64,000 bases of DNA from Alitta virens (taxonomy: Eukaryota; Annelida; Polychaeta; Phyllodocida; Nereididae), in NCBI GenBank assembly GCA_932294295.1, contig OW028584.1:12764438-12828437 (forward strand), in the 5' to 3' direction. Shown one piece after another: positions 23,341 through 35,808 of this stretch. The notes beneath the pieces were generated by a model. That model saw only the letters and a list, made by a program, of their open reading frames with translations, made no database searches and had not been told where the DNA came from. The stretch's first letter is position 1. Each line of letters opens with the position of its first letter. Position numbers and translations under genes: made by a program.

Positions 23341-26110
23341 ATGGTGTGCAAGTCAGAGCAGGGTGCCATGTCCACAAAACAAGATGTTACGGAATTTTCA
23401 CCCCATGCTGATTCTGCAGCTAAGAAGATGGATGGTACCAATAAGCCAACACCGATGACTGATATGAGCCATAGTGTCTCCCAGATAACAGTATCTGCGA
23501 CACCAGTGGAGCAGAAGCCGGAACAACCCAACACTGTGCCCAGTTGGCCTGGTGAGACTAATGTCCTGCCAGGGCTCCTGCAGCCAGAATTACAGAGTTC
23601 CGTGAAGCCTGGTGATCCATCAAGACAGAAGAACAAGCATGGTCGTCATGGATGCAGCCGACATAGTAGTTGCTCCGCAGTTTGCTTGTGTCTGATACTA
23701 GTGACCATGTGAGTGCATGTGCTGAGGTTTCTTCGGATTTCTCTAGCTCATCAGTGATGTCAAATGGCCTGCCTTGGCCTGTCAGGCCTTGAAGAGGTGC
23801 CATGACACAGCGATGTATGTCATGCCCCAATATAGTGGCTTAGCCTGCCAATTGCAAATGAGCAGACAGTGAAACTCATCCAGGAGCAGCCAGTAAAAGG
23901 GATCCAGGAGCAGATGGCTAGCCATATGAAAGTGATCCAGGAGCAGATGGCTAGCCGAATGAAAGTAAGCCAAATGAAAGTTATCCAGGAGCAGTCGACT
24001 AGCCAAAGAAACACTATCCAGGAGGAGGCAGCTGAGCAGACAGCTCAAATTGCTCAGCTAAACCAAATGATGGAAAAACTTGTCTCATTGACAAAGGGCA
24101 ATAGCGGTCCGGCGTTCACCAGCTGTGACACCTGGTAGGGAGAAGACTGCCGAGACGGAACATTTACATCACAAGGCCGCCGACTTGTTGGAGAGAAGCA
24201 TTCAGCAGTTGTTGGCCCAAACAGCCAAGCCTGCATGTCACGGTGGCCGAGCGCAACAAACAAAGGCTCAGAGGCAAGTGCGAAGTTCTGAGTCTGACAA
24301 GAAAACACTCGAAAACATATCGGGGGAAACACCCTAAGAGTTACGGAGCCAATACAGATATGGCACCCAACGTCAATGTTCCGATGCAGCAGGCTAATCG
24401 CCAAAGCACAGAGGCCTTATATGACAACTGGGGGAGGGGGATAATGTCCGACGCGTAAATGCCCCTCAATGATTTTTTACGTTATCCGCCAGCTGTCCAC
24501 CAGTCATACTAGCACCCCTGCGAATGGGATTATTATTCAGTAATGTCAGATTCTTATTGCCAGACTGATCCACGGTGGTACCTGCCTTATGATCCAGCAT
24601 ATCACATGTCAGACGGAGGCCATGTATATACATCCTGCACCACCCGCGAAATGAGGTATTCAACAGCGGCTCAGTATAATGATCTTAGCGGCTAGCTGCA
24701 CCCTTCCGAAAAGAAGGACCCCGGATTTATCACAGCTATGCACTTTGTTCATAATGTGATGCCTACTGGTCGGCCACCTGATGGTCCAGATCGGGAGGAT
24801 CCACCAGCAACCTCACCAGATGTCTCATATCACCATGCCCAGGCATTCTGCAGAGCAGCTGGACAGATCAGCCAATATGTCGATGAGACGACAAAGTCGG
24901 ACCCTTCTCAACAGAGATCTGCACCCTCTGATTCTAGTGTCAGCTTCGTTCAAACACTTTCTCCAGTGACCTGCCAGAGATATTCCGCCTGCCAGAACGT
25001 CTTAGACTTAGGTTCCACGGCATGGAACCCGCTAATTTACTCAGGAAAGACCTGCATGATGTCAAGCTATTCAAGAGACGCTATCGGCTATTAAAAATGC
25101 AGCAGTTTTGCAGAAGTCCATTCAGGGCAAAACCCCGTATATGACTGCTCGACAGGTCACATTTCTTAAGAAACCAGTACATGTGCTACGCATCAACAGC
25201 CCACCGAGACAGATGGCACCATTGCGACGAAGACAAGCGTGGGCACGCAATGTAGCCTCCAGTCTGACTCAAAGGCCACAGATCTTAATGGTTGTCATTG
25301 CCCATATTATTACTACCAGGTCGATTTCCACAATCACCGGGTCAGACTCCGCAACAGTCAACTCGATGCCGAAGACTGTTACAATATGTGTTACATGACC
25401 GGTGTTTCAACTGCAACCTACCAGGACATTTTCATGCTGACTGTCCTTCGCTGGCGAGCAGCTTAAAAGCTGCTGGACGGCAGTAGCCAGTCATACTTCC
25501 GATGTGCTGTTGCTCTGGTGGTGGTTAATGAGAAAGCCAGCATACCCGCCATGTGCTGCCAACAGGTTGTCTGTGATGTGGCGCAATGATTGGGTGATGC
25601 GTCACAAATGATTATCGAACCAGTACGTCATGGCATACTGTACTGTTTCCACCTTGTTTGATGGATCATACCCCTCCTGTGTCCTTCTTGGTCGCTACCC
25701 ATGGAGAAGAGGAGTTTGTTGAGTGGGACACTCTGATCTCTGCCAGGCAAACTGATGTGTCAGATGGTTTTCCAGGTGCCGCAGCACCCCTGACCAGGTG
25801 CCGTATATGGCGTCGTCTGACACAGGCAACACACCATCTGACTTTAACTCACATTCAACGGTTCATTCTGTGCCTTATGATACATCTGCTCTACCAGACC
25901 ATTTAATTGACCTTTGTCTCAGGAGCGTGGACATGTTGAGGGAGAGGAGGGTATGGATTTGTACAGTATGGCTACTAGCAGGTTGTGACAGATCCAGCTG
26001 ACCTGCAGAAGACCGCATACATTAACAAATATGGCTTTTTTGAACATGTCGAGTTTGTTATGTGCCTTTGTAATTCCGCAGCGATGTACCAACGCATTAT
26101 GACTTTAGTC
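23341..26110 (+). mobile_element. Decayed Ty3/Gypsy-like retrotransposon (gag and start of RT)
   Basis: A broken series of frames. 23341-23712 is a polar N-terminal segment. 23869-24130 is a repeat-rich coiled-coil-like stretch with IQEQMAS units. 25403-25444 is a CCHC zinc knuckle (CFNCNLPGHFHADC, C-x2-C-x4-H-x4-C), the mark of a Gag nucleocapsid. Near 25892 LPDHLIDL resembles the linker before the RT. At 25979-26101 a frame with KTAYINKYGFFEHV and CNSAAMYQRIM matches the 'KTAF..RYG.FE....PFGL.NAP..FQ..M' block of Ty3-type RTs. RNase H, integrase and LTRs were not found. Many stops and frame changes show it is inactive. Confidence 0.7.
25403..25444 (+). other. CCHC zinc-knuckle motif of the retroelement Gag
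   Basis: C-x2-C-x4-H-x4-C is read directly in the frame starting at 25403. It binds RNA in retroelement nucleocapsids. Confidence 0.8.
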
Positions 26111-26429
26111 CCCCCTCTCGTAAGTGGTTTACCAAGTTCGGCCAGGTCATTTTTGAAGTCATTTAGACGTTCTCCAGCTGTGACATCTGTGAAGGAGAGG
26201 AAGCGACGCACTTTCCCAGTTGGACATCCCCCAAGGAATGTCACTAGACCTCTGGAGGTGATTGGACTCAGCTGCACAACCAAAACCAATCAGGATAGGA
26301 CCAGTGTAATCAAACCCTTGACATATGAGAAAGCCGACTTCACCACCAACAAATCCCTGACAGAAGACAGGGTGGGCCACACCACAAGGCACTTGGGGAC
26401 CCTTCTCAATTGACTGACTCGAAGGCGGC

Positions 26430-28432
26430 TCTTAAGAAGACAATTGACTGCCGGGAAGGAGATGCTCACAACATAAGGTGTCCTGAATTCAACTGCATGA
26501 AACTGATTCCCGTAGAAATCATCGAGACCCTGGGGTCCAAAGACATGGCCCGGAGATACTTGCAATTTGATATTAAAGCATGTATTTTGTGTTGATGCTT
26601 TGGGAACAGCACATGAGGAACGTGCAAAAAAGAAAAACTATTGTTCTGTGGTGAACACATTGCAGCTACAGTCTACTATAAATGTAAGCATGGTGCAGTA
26701 TTGGTTTTTACAGCCTATGGATCACTTTGTGTAATTAGTTTAGTAGCTTATTTATTGATACGGGTATTGTTTATAAAATTTGCAATCTATGTGGGCAAAA
26801 TACCGTCACTTTTAACATTGTATTAAAGTTCTTGTTGCATAATTGATTAGTTAACTTTCCTTTCATTAACAGGCATTCGTAGAGAGTAATCCAAACATCA
26901 AATGGTGTCCTTACCCAGAGTGCAACAGAGCTGTTAAACTGCCGGACTCTGACAACCCCTTATCTCCCACATTCCGAGACCTAATGGGAATCAACCCTCA
27001 TGACTTCTCACGAGCAGTTGACTTTGGAAGCTGACATTTGTTCTGCTGGTGGGTACTACAATAATGGAAATCCTTCTAGTTTCTGTAAATGTGGACACAG
27101 TCGTCTGCTTTAATTTTTGGAAGGTTGGGTGTTACAAAAGCGAGGTCCAGCCTAAAGTTTATAACGGAGCCCTTTAAAGCTGGATTGTCACTCAATATGA
27201 CAATGGCCAAAATATATTGCATTCACTTCATTGTCTTCTTTTATACTGATTATACTGATTTCCTACCATCCAGAGCGTGGCTGGGTTCACTATCTCTCTA
27301 TAAAAATAAATAAACTTCACCTAGTATTTAATTTTTCATGCCATCAATCCAATACGTAAACAAACCAAGTGATGACATCACAATACTCAACAATGGGTGC
27401 TGATGCCATTTCCATTGCATTTCCAATGTTTTGGTCTGGATTTCTTTCAATGTATCATTCATTTTTTGTAATTATTGCCTTGATCAAATAAGATTTTCAA
27501 TCATTTGGTGAAGTTTTAGAAAATAGTAATTTTGACAGACAGTGGAGCTTAGACTTCACATTTACATGTAGGATGGGGTAATATTGGGGTATAGAAATAA
27601 ATTCAAAGTTGCTTTAGTAGAAAATCCTAGAACCTTGTGTCCCAGTATAACATACTTCTGCACTAAGTTCACTGATGGAGGTGGACTAAGATGGCCTCAG
27701 CGGCAAGAAGATGTTTTCAATTTCAAATAGCCTCTGTGATGAGTTAATTTAAGAGACCTAAAGTCAGAAGTAGCCTTAAGTGAAGATATTATATTTTGTT
27801 TTTAAAAGAAATTTGATTTTTGTCACAGGGAATGTTTGACGAAATGGCATCAGAAAATAGGGGAAATCAAACCTGAGTAGTGTGAGTATAGGACTGAGTC
27901 ACATTTTGTAAATGTAAAGCTTAAGACTAGTATAAACACAGTTCTCAAAGCTCAAAAACATTGCATTCAAAAATATTGTACAAATATGTACATTTGGGAG
28001 TGGCCCTCTAAGGCAGAAATTCTACTGAAATCAAGGTTCATACCCTAATTAAGGCATGCACATATTCGAATTATTAAACCAGTCAATGAAATATAACTAT
28101 GTATATAGCTGGCTATTCCAGTCACCCAACTTATAGCTTTAGACTGTACCTATCATTACTGTGATGTATAGTGTGGTCACCGCGGTGTAGACCAGAGACA
28201 TAATTCTGTTGATGGCATCATCACAACATCTTTATTAGAGTTGATATCAGTGAATCTGGTTGTGCTATAATTTGCCATTGTGTAAGAGAGAATTTTTCTA
28301 TGAATTCAGAGTGGGACGGATGAGGAAACAGAACTGGCGGCCAGTTGTTCGTGGCTCGTGACCAACTCTAAGAATTGCCCCAACTGAAAATCTCCCATTC
28401 CGTAGAATGAAGTGTTCTATAAGTGTTCTAAG
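26430..28432 (+). pseudogene. ANKIB1-like: ANKIB1-like RBR E3 ligase pseudogene, four exon remnants with introns
   Basis: Four pieces in order encode consecutive parts of the RBR module of ankyrin-repeat/IBR proteins. Remnant a (about 26430-26577): EGDAHNIRCPEFNC then ARRYLQFDIK. Remnant b (26873-27048): AFVESNPNIKWCPYPECNRA to HLFCW. Remnant c (27829-27881): EC then KWHQKIGEIKPE. Remnant d (28310-28432): ELAASCSWLVTNSK then KSPIP. Splice sites are largely retained: acceptors TTAACAG and TTGTCACAG, donors TG|GTGGGT and AAG|GTAAGG. The W codon split TG|G joins b to c in frame. Inactivating changes: TGA at 27032, TAG at 27878, TGA at 28385, TAG at 28403, a zinc-ligand Cys read as Phe in b, about ten residues missing in c, and GC in place of GT after a. 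Retained introns mean a genomic, not retroposed, copy. RING1 and ankyrin repeats were not found. Confidence 0.8.
27330..27545 (-). mobile_element. Partial copy of the TTAA-flanked MITE of 62.5 kb
   Basis: GCCATCAAT...GTAAACAAACC...GATGACATCA and the terminal word TTTGACAGACAGTG match the element at 62539-62943 in reverse orientation. It lies inside an intron of the ANKIB1-like pseudogene. Confidence 0.65.
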
Positions 28433-28439
28433 GTAAGGT

Positions 28440-29470
28440 TTATTTCTGCCAAAATTCCCATGCTTAAAATTGGAATTCGCATCATGTTGAGATGTTCAGG
28501 CTTGATATCTGTGTCAATTTAGTCTTCAACACAATGGATATCTGTGCTCTTCTGAATTTATGTCACTTATTTATTCAGCCTACCTATTGTGCAGTTTCTA
28601 TCACAAGCCAAGAAAATACCAAGATGTGCCACTACCTACATGCTTAAACCTTTGTCATAATATGTCTTGAATAGTGTAGTGGTGCCTTTTGGGGGTCTCA
28701 TGAATTTTCAAAATTAGGGCAAAATAGGGAAAATTGCTACTTTTTTATCTCAATACAAAAGACTCTATTTACCTTACATAAATGAAAGTGTATCAATAAC
28801 ATATCTAAATTATAGTATTTTCACTTTTCTAACTTCATTTTGATATTCATTTCATGCTGATAAAAATAATAATGGAAAAGCAGAAAAAAATGCACAATTG
28901 TGTTATATTGTGTTTCCGGAACTCTAGCATTAATGCACATACCCTAACAACATTTTATATGTTATAACTCTATATAGCTGTTCATTTTGATAGTCAAATT
29001 GACATATCTCAGCTGTGTTTTAAAATATTTAGAGAAAAAAGAAAAAAAAAATTAAAATTTTCGTTTCCAAAGCATGACTCACACACTATTGCACCTACAT
29101 GCATATAAAACTTAATAAGAATAATTTTATGTCTAAAAATAGTGTAGAGATAATACTTATTATTGTTTTCTTCATATACACCTGTAAACTGTTTGCTTAT
29201 AAATAATAATTTAAATGCCATAGATTTAATGCAAATCAGCAACCCAACAGTTCAGTAACTGTTGAAGGGAATATGGCAATTGATAGCTGCAAGTCCCCTG
29301 TCCACAGGACAGGGTTACAATGGCATGCATGCAAAAATATGGATTTTCGACCTTGTGCAGGCACTAGCCGTTTAACAAACGTTTGCCACACAAAATATAC
29401 TTGCTCCAGGTTTATACATACCTCTTTTCTATTGTCCAACACCCAGATATGGTTGATTTCTTCCAATTTT
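28440..29470. other. AT-rich DNA after the pseudogene
   Basis: No further ANKIB1-like exon could be supported. A short CKSP-containing frame near 29290 is only faintly similar and was not accepted. Confidence 0.5.
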
Positions 29471-29474
29471 TATA

Positions 29475-29573
29475 GGCTGTTTCATCCTTCGTCTCATTGC
29501 CATGGTCTCTGCCTGTCCTAATTAGCCCAACTGGTGCAGAAATACAGGACGTAAAGCCCTAATCACCCACCCA
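29475..29573 (+). mobile_element. 5'-truncated SINE family 1 copy with target-site duplication
   Basis: The copy starts within the body (GGCTGTTTCATCC), so the tRNA head is absent, and runs to the CACCCACCCA tail. A perfect 13-bp duplication TCCAATTTTTATA flanks it (29462-29474 and 29574-29586), so the truncation happened during insertion. Confidence 0.9.
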
Positions 29574-29589
29574 TCCAATTTTTATAAAT

Positions 29590-31450
29590 TTCTGTGCCAT
29601 TTTCGAATTCATGTTTCCTTGATAGTCCATGATAGCCATTGCCACCTAGTTACACCAAAACTCGCTAGAGGGCTCCGGCAATGTCATGGATTGATAAGAT
29701 TTTGTATTGACATTATAAATTTATTATGCTTTATTTGCACACAAGGACACTGAACACATTTGGAAATGATATATTTTACCTGTCAGATTTAAGAAACCAT
29801 GGACAGGACAGAGCTATTTAAATATTAAATTTTTTATCCACTAGGTGGCATTGAAGTTTTCGACTAATGGACAAGGTATAGTTCCTTCAGTTGCCAGCTA
29901 AATTTAAACAGCGAGCAAAAAAAAAAGGCCTTAAAAATGGGTGTGTTGAGTATCATTTCTTACAAAATAAACCCTTAAGATTTGTATTTATTTGTATTTA
30001 GACTTTATTCATTTAAATACAAGTAAATACAAACCTTAAAGGTAAATCTTTTAAGAAATTATACCCAACATCATTATATGGCATAACATTGTTGCTGAAT
30101 TTCATATATATTCCTTAGGATCATTGTCATAGCCCATATATGACTATTTTAAACATATAAATGATAATCTTAGTTGTAGATTAGTTAAGGGAACATGCTA
30201 TTTTGTTGATAATTCTAGCGAACTGAATACTCCTTATGTGCATTAAATCTTTGAAACAGAACAATGAAATGGCAGGAAAGGATAGACAATATTTTTATGC
30301 TCACTTGGCTTTACTCTGAACAGAATAGATTACTGTTAATACAGAGGTTTAACTTCATAAGAAGTAAGATATTTGTAAGACAATATAATATCATGCGCAC
30401 ATGAAAAATAAGACCGCTAATATAGTAATATACACCAATATTTTTAATTTCATTGTCCAAAAAACAATCAGGGTATTGGCTATTAAGCAATAAAATAAAT
30501 GCAGTTCTTGTGTATTTAAAGAAAGTTCATAATTTCTATTCATTCATATTTACCAAATTGTCCGAATATTACAATGTGGATGTTAATATCCAAGTATATT
30601 TGCATCAAAATAAGGCAATGTAAGACTTAGTGGATAAAAAGAAGAGCCTTACTTTTTACTAAAATAAAGTAAGACTTTATCAGACTTTGTAATAATCCAC
30701 AGGAACACTGTACTATTTCACAATTAACAGAATATAAAGACAAATGAAGAAATTCAAGAGTTCAAAAAATAGGACATCTTGGACTCTAATTAGCATTGCA
30801 CAACAGGCAATGTAGGCCAAGTGGCAATATTTTCAGTTCATCGCACACACTATATAAACACTCAAAAAATAACATTTTTCCAAATTTTTGTAAAACATAG
30901 CTGAGATATTGTAGTGTGGCTATCACAAGGCACCACTAAGCCATATAGAGTGTTACTGTATAAAATTTCATTAGGGTAAGTGCTTTGGTGTTAGAGTTTA
31001 GCTCTAGAAACGAAAGTGTGTGTTGGAGTTCTGCTCTGGAAAAGAAAGTGTAACGCCCGCCCTCCGGCCTGTCGAACGAACACTTAACCACTTTTAATGA
31101 TGCCTGTGTGCTATGTGGGATTCGCTGAGGGTTTAGCTGCAGTGCAGCCTATGTTTTTTTTTTGCATGAGCGATTTTTAATAAAGTTAATTTAATAAAAT
31201 AGAGCAATCACATAAGTTGCAAAGAACACTCCAATCATAGCCAATAATTGGCTTAATTTAAGTCTCAGTCGTCTACAGATGGGTGCCCAAGAAGTCAAAC
31301 CTATGGCGACATTGCAGGCACACCTGCACAGTTAACAGGTCAACAGTTTTTTTAATTTGGCTATATGCTTTGATGTCATTATGTCAATGGGCTTCGTAAG
31401 TTATGTGATTGCATCACAATTTCATTATCCAGAATTTGCAGATGCACAAT
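29590..31450. other. AT-rich intergenic DNA, no gene seen
   Basis: An inverted pair of AAATACAAA-type words near 29980-30040 is the only structure noticed. No protein-like frame is present. Confidence 0.5.
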
Positions 31451-31451
31451 C

Positions 31452-31529
<78 letters not shown>

Positions 31530-31546
31530 GTAGACAGAAAGATAGG
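31452..31546. repeat. GATA microsatellite
   Basis: About twenty GATA units with one AAAT interruption and a decayed end. Confidence 0.9.
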
Positions 31547-31549
31547 TCT

Positions 31550-31760
31550 GAAGCTTAGTCAGCTTATATGACCAGCTGCCAGAGGCAGACATAATGATGA
31601 GATGATAAGGCTTGGGAGTCAACATCATGTTACACATTTACCCTATGGATGGGGCCTTATACTTGTGGCAGCCAAGTGTTTATTTACTTTCCTCAGCATA
31701 GACACCAAGTACATAGCATCTCCAATTTAACAAGTGATCGACATCCAGCTAGCTCATGAA
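31550..31760 (-). repeat. Dispersed repeat family 2 copy
   Basis: Shares CCTCAGCATAGACACCAAGTAC, here read in pieces of under 20 bases (CCTCAGCATAGACACC, ACCAAGTAC), with 60125-60165. Shares ATATGACCA..TG.CAGAGGCA.ACATAATGATG with 35275-35315. It is non-coding and probably a short interspersed element. Confidence 0.6.
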
Positions 31761-32163
31761 TTACACAAATGAACAATTATGTGGAAAGTGCTATTGATGT
31801 CAAGAGAAGAATGGCAATTTAGGACAACTATATCGAGTTTTTAATGAGGTTATTATGGTATTTCAAAACTGGTGCTCACTTCTTTTAATCAATGAGTCAA
31901 GGAAACGTGAAATTGATCGACCATGATTTTACTGCAAAAATTTCTTCTTGTTTTTTTTGTTTAAGTAAGTTATTCTTAGGTCCAATTATGTACATGTCAA
32001 TGCATGCTGCAATCAATGTCCAGTGTATATTTATTCAATGGTCATTTCTGAAGAGAACTTGCTGAAAGAGGAAAAAAGTCAAATTGTATTTAATTGTGTT
32101 ACTGCTAAATGTAAACACAAGTTTTGTTGTTTCTTTTTTTCAGTTGAACCTATTTGATACAAA

Positions 32164-32305
32164 GGTGGGTGGATGAAGGCTTTACGTCCCCTATTTCTGC
32201 ACTAAGGACAGCAGGGATCCTTGCTTCAGATGATGGATGAAACAGCCATCCAACTTGGGCTCGACCAGGATTTAAATCCGGGACCCAGTGGTTGCAGCCA
32301 TCTAC
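32164..32305 (-). mobile_element. Degenerate SINE family 1 copy
   Basis: The tail (GGTGGGTGGATGA), a body with internal deletions (ATGAAACAGCCATCCAACTT) and a mutated head (GGGCTCGACCAGG, GGACCCAGTGGTTG) are recognisable in minus orientation. The head is truncated. Confidence 0.75.
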
Positions 32306-32374
32306 TGACCAACAGGGTTAGTCAAACAGTTAGTCACACAGACTACCCAAATTAGTATTTTTGCCTAACCCAGT

Positions 32375-32545
32375 GAAGCATTTGAGCTCACTGTGAGATC
32401 ACTGTGGGCTAAAAGTCTAACCAAACAGTGGTCTCACAGTGAGCTCACAGTGTACAAACAGTCTTCATTCATGATTGTCCCAAGCTGAGTTTGAACCTAG
32501 GCCTGACAGTTCTACACCCTCACCACCACACCAATCAGTCACATA
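32375..32545. repeat. Inverted repeat followed by a tRNA-like sequence
   Basis: GAGCTCACTGTGAGATCAC (about 32390) pairs with GTGGTCTCACAGTGAGCTC (about 32429). After it, the minus strand of 32468-32545 has A-box-like (TGGTGTGGTGGTGAGG) and B-box-like (AGGTTCAAACTC) words at tRNA-like spacing. It is probably the head of another SINE or a tRNA relic. Confidence 0.4.
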
Positions 32546-32549
32546 GAAA

Positions 32550-35250
32550 CTATATGTAGCCTCGTCCTGGTATAATGGAGAAAAAGTAACAGAGCCTATT
32601 GCCTAGGGGGTACTACGACCGTAGGAAATAAAAGAAAATACTATGACGTCACCACACCATTGTTGCATGGATGACATCACAATATTATAGATGACATCAT
32701 TGAACAATACTTATCTGGTGCGCCCAGTCAAAACACCAACTAATTGTAACAACTGTTAACTGAATAGCCAGTCAAGTTTAATTAGTTTACCAAGCATCTA
32801 ATAATGCAAACCATGCCTAGACCTATTAAAAACATGTAGATCATGTAGATGATTGACAGCTCAATTTTGTTGGGTTCAATGTGGTATATTATTTAGTACT
32901 TTGGATACCAAAAAAAACACCAGCCAACTTACTAAAATTATAATAATAGCCTATGTTCATATTTGATTCTGTCTATGTTGTGCTGATCCATCATGATCAA
33001 GCTTCCATGTCATAGGAAAAAAATATATGACAAAACAGTTTTGACATTTATTTTGAATTCTACAATAATGCAAGCAACAACAAAAAATTCCATCCAAACC
33101 TTAAGTTCTCCAGTGAAATTCCAATAATAAAGTTATCAAATTGTTTAAAAATAAAAATCATAATAATATGCCACTTCTAGAAGCAAATTCATTATATCAT
33201 TGTTCTAATTGGCCTATATTGGCTGGAGAAGAACATATGATAATTGGGTGTTACGCTCGGGACACCACTACCCTGTAAAAATAAGGAACGTCAACAATGG
33301 TCTGGAATTATATGAAGAACATATAATACCATAATTTTATGCAATTATATTTTTGTTCTAATAGATCAATAAATTTGTAAAAATCTGAGTAATTAATGTG
33401 GTCTACAAGGCACAAACACCGGTCTCAATGAGTTAGTATAGCCATAATACTATATTAAGGTGTTTACATTGTAGGCCTAGTGCGGCTGGCATTCTTCACA
33501 AAACACCAGATATCTATTCTTTTTTGTTTTGTTAAAGTATTTTTTTATTAACTGGGTGTGAACTTTCTTACAAGTATGGTCAGTTTCATGGTCCGTAACC
33601 TACCTCGGCATAATACAGTATAACCTAATAAAAAAAAGTATACATATTAATATGTGAACCACTTGAAATAAAATGTTTTTTTTTATTCTGTAACAAAGGT
33701 CAAGTAAAACATGTAAGACTATTGACAAAAAAATTTGAAAAAATGTCATGATTTTTTAATCAATATGGAATTCAACTGCACTGAGCTTTAAAAAATATTG
33801 ATGTTAGACAAATTAAAAAATTGGTTATACTATTATTAAATACTATGCATAATTGTCTTGTTGAATTATAATATTAGGCAGTTTATACCAAACTGCTAAT
33901 CGCAAATCACACTTGATACCTCACAGAAACCTATCTTGGCCACTATTCAGCCAGTCCCTTGTGAACTATCCCACCCAATTCATTTTTGTGTTGACATACC
34001 CACAAAATGAAATCAATTCAGTTTACAGCTGATTAATTAATGGTAGACCCTCTAAAAGTTTGATTGTTAAAAAGCCAATGGATTTTGCCCTGCAGGTTTT
34101 CTTAGTTTGTCAGAATTGCTCAAATTTGACTTTTCAAAAGATAATGGTTTGTAGGAGGATGCCCTTCCTTGTGTCAGCTGCAGGTAAAATCCAAACCATG
34201 CAGGGCGAATTCTTGCTAAGTCAATGTCCATAATGTCAATGATCTGGGTGACTCCTTTGTTTTGTTTTCTTTCTTTTATTTCCTTCTTTCTTTCTTTCTT
34301 TTTTTTTCTTTATTACATATAACTACTTCTACAGTATTCTGTCAGTTCAGCAAAGTCAGTCAGTTCAGCCAAATCAGTCAGTACAGCCAAGTCAGGTTCA
34401 GTCAAGTTAATTCAGTCATATATTCAGTCAGTTCAGTCAGTTAAATCAGTCATATGATCTCAGTCAATTCTGTCTGTCTGTCTCATCCATTCAGTCAGTC
34501 AGTTCAGTCAAGTCAGTCTGTCTGTCACTCAGTCAGCACAACAGAACATGTCAGCTGACAACTAGTCAGTCATTTAGGCAGCCAGACAGTGGTTTTATTC
34601 TTGTACCTTAAATATCACTTGCAAATTGTAGATTCAGTGACGTAAACCTCAGGGTTGTCATCAGTATTTCTTTCTCAATAAATTAGGTATTTAGTGCATT
34701 TTTTTTCATTGTGTTGCTTTAAAGGTATATAGATGATAAGATAGTTACAAATGAACTATTTAGAAAAAAAACTGCATTGTTCTATCATGTATAGAAGCCA
34801 AGTAATTGCCTGTTGAAGTTTTGCACTCCTCCAACATCTAGTTAAAGAAAGTCAGGTGAGAAGGCCAAGGCAAAAAGTTAGCAGTTTCTGAATGGCCAAG
34901 GCCAAAGATTTAGGCCAAGGCAAAAAGTGTTTCTCACTGAAGTGCAAACTAAATAGTAATTTCACAAGGTGTGCCTGTGTCATGTTACTAGCTAAACAGT
35001 AAATAATAATGAATTCCAGGTGTCTAGAAGGAAGACATTAAATTATTGTTAAATAGTGTTAATTATAAAAATACAGCATATTCCTGAGCACCTTCTTTAT
35101 GTATTTGTTTTATATATTTTTTCCCTATCTTTAACTGTCATTGTGGTCCGATGAACATGAGTAGCCTTTATACTGTGAATGAATATTTATGGCATATACA
35201 CTGCCAAAATATTCATTCACAGTATTCATAACTATTCTAATCTTTTCACT
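32550..35250. other. AT-rich intergenic DNA with TTTC and TCAG arrays
   Basis: A TTTC-rich run lies at about 34262-34310 and a long degenerate TCAG/CAGT array at about 34338-34570. Otherwise nothing is recognised. A 20-base-scale inverted pair (TGAATATTTATGGCATA / TATTCATTCACAGTAT) lies at 35175-35230. Confidence 0.5.
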
Positions 35251-35254
35251 GAAC

Positions 35255-35400
35255 CCTGAAGTTTACTCGGCCTATATGACCATCTGTCAGAGGCAGGCAT
35301 AATGATGAAATGACATGTCTTGGATTTAACACATTCACACCATAGGTGGGTTTTTTTTACTTGCCTCAGCAGATTTTTGATGTCAAGTATATTAACCTGA
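35255..35400 (-). repeat. Dispersed repeat family 2 copy
   Basis: Matches 31556-31690 (CTATATGACCA, CAGAGGCAGGCATAATGATG, then ACTTGCCTCAGCA) with internal changes. Confidence 0.6.
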
Positions 35401-35808
35401 GTGCGAATAATATTGTGACAAATAATGTGTGTGCACACTATTGCTAACCTTGACCTTGCTCTATTCGTCCAAAATCATAATTTCTCTAAAAAAGTTAATG
35501 TTATTACTGAATGACTTGGTCATCGCCAATAAAAACCTAATTACTCATTTTCTATCGCACTCAGCTGGCAGTTGTGACAAGGACACAGCTCAAATGCCCC
35601 CCCCCCCCAAAAAAAAAGGATTGCTTCACAATGTAGACAATAAATACACAACATGGTAGTGCATGCCAAATGTTGGTAACATACATCATGTCATTCATAA
35701 GCATGAAAATATTTTGATATTAATTATAATCAGTAGTCTATGTAAACCATCTGAAAACCATGAAGATTAAGGAATTTAACTTCCAAAAACTCTTAACATA
35801 AGTGTATA

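Noticed and set aside
26160..26430. CDIC motif near 26179 in the same frame as the ANKIB1-like remnant, possible RING1
   Set aside because: The spacing to the next conserved block is too long, stops intervene, and no C-x-H / C-x2-C partners are visible.
29273..29380. Frame with CKSPVHRTG and CKNMDF, loosely like another IBR/RING2 piece of the ANKIB1-like pseudogene
   Set aside because: Similarity is limited to a few residues, there is no splice context, and the matching region is already present in the remnant at 28310-28432.
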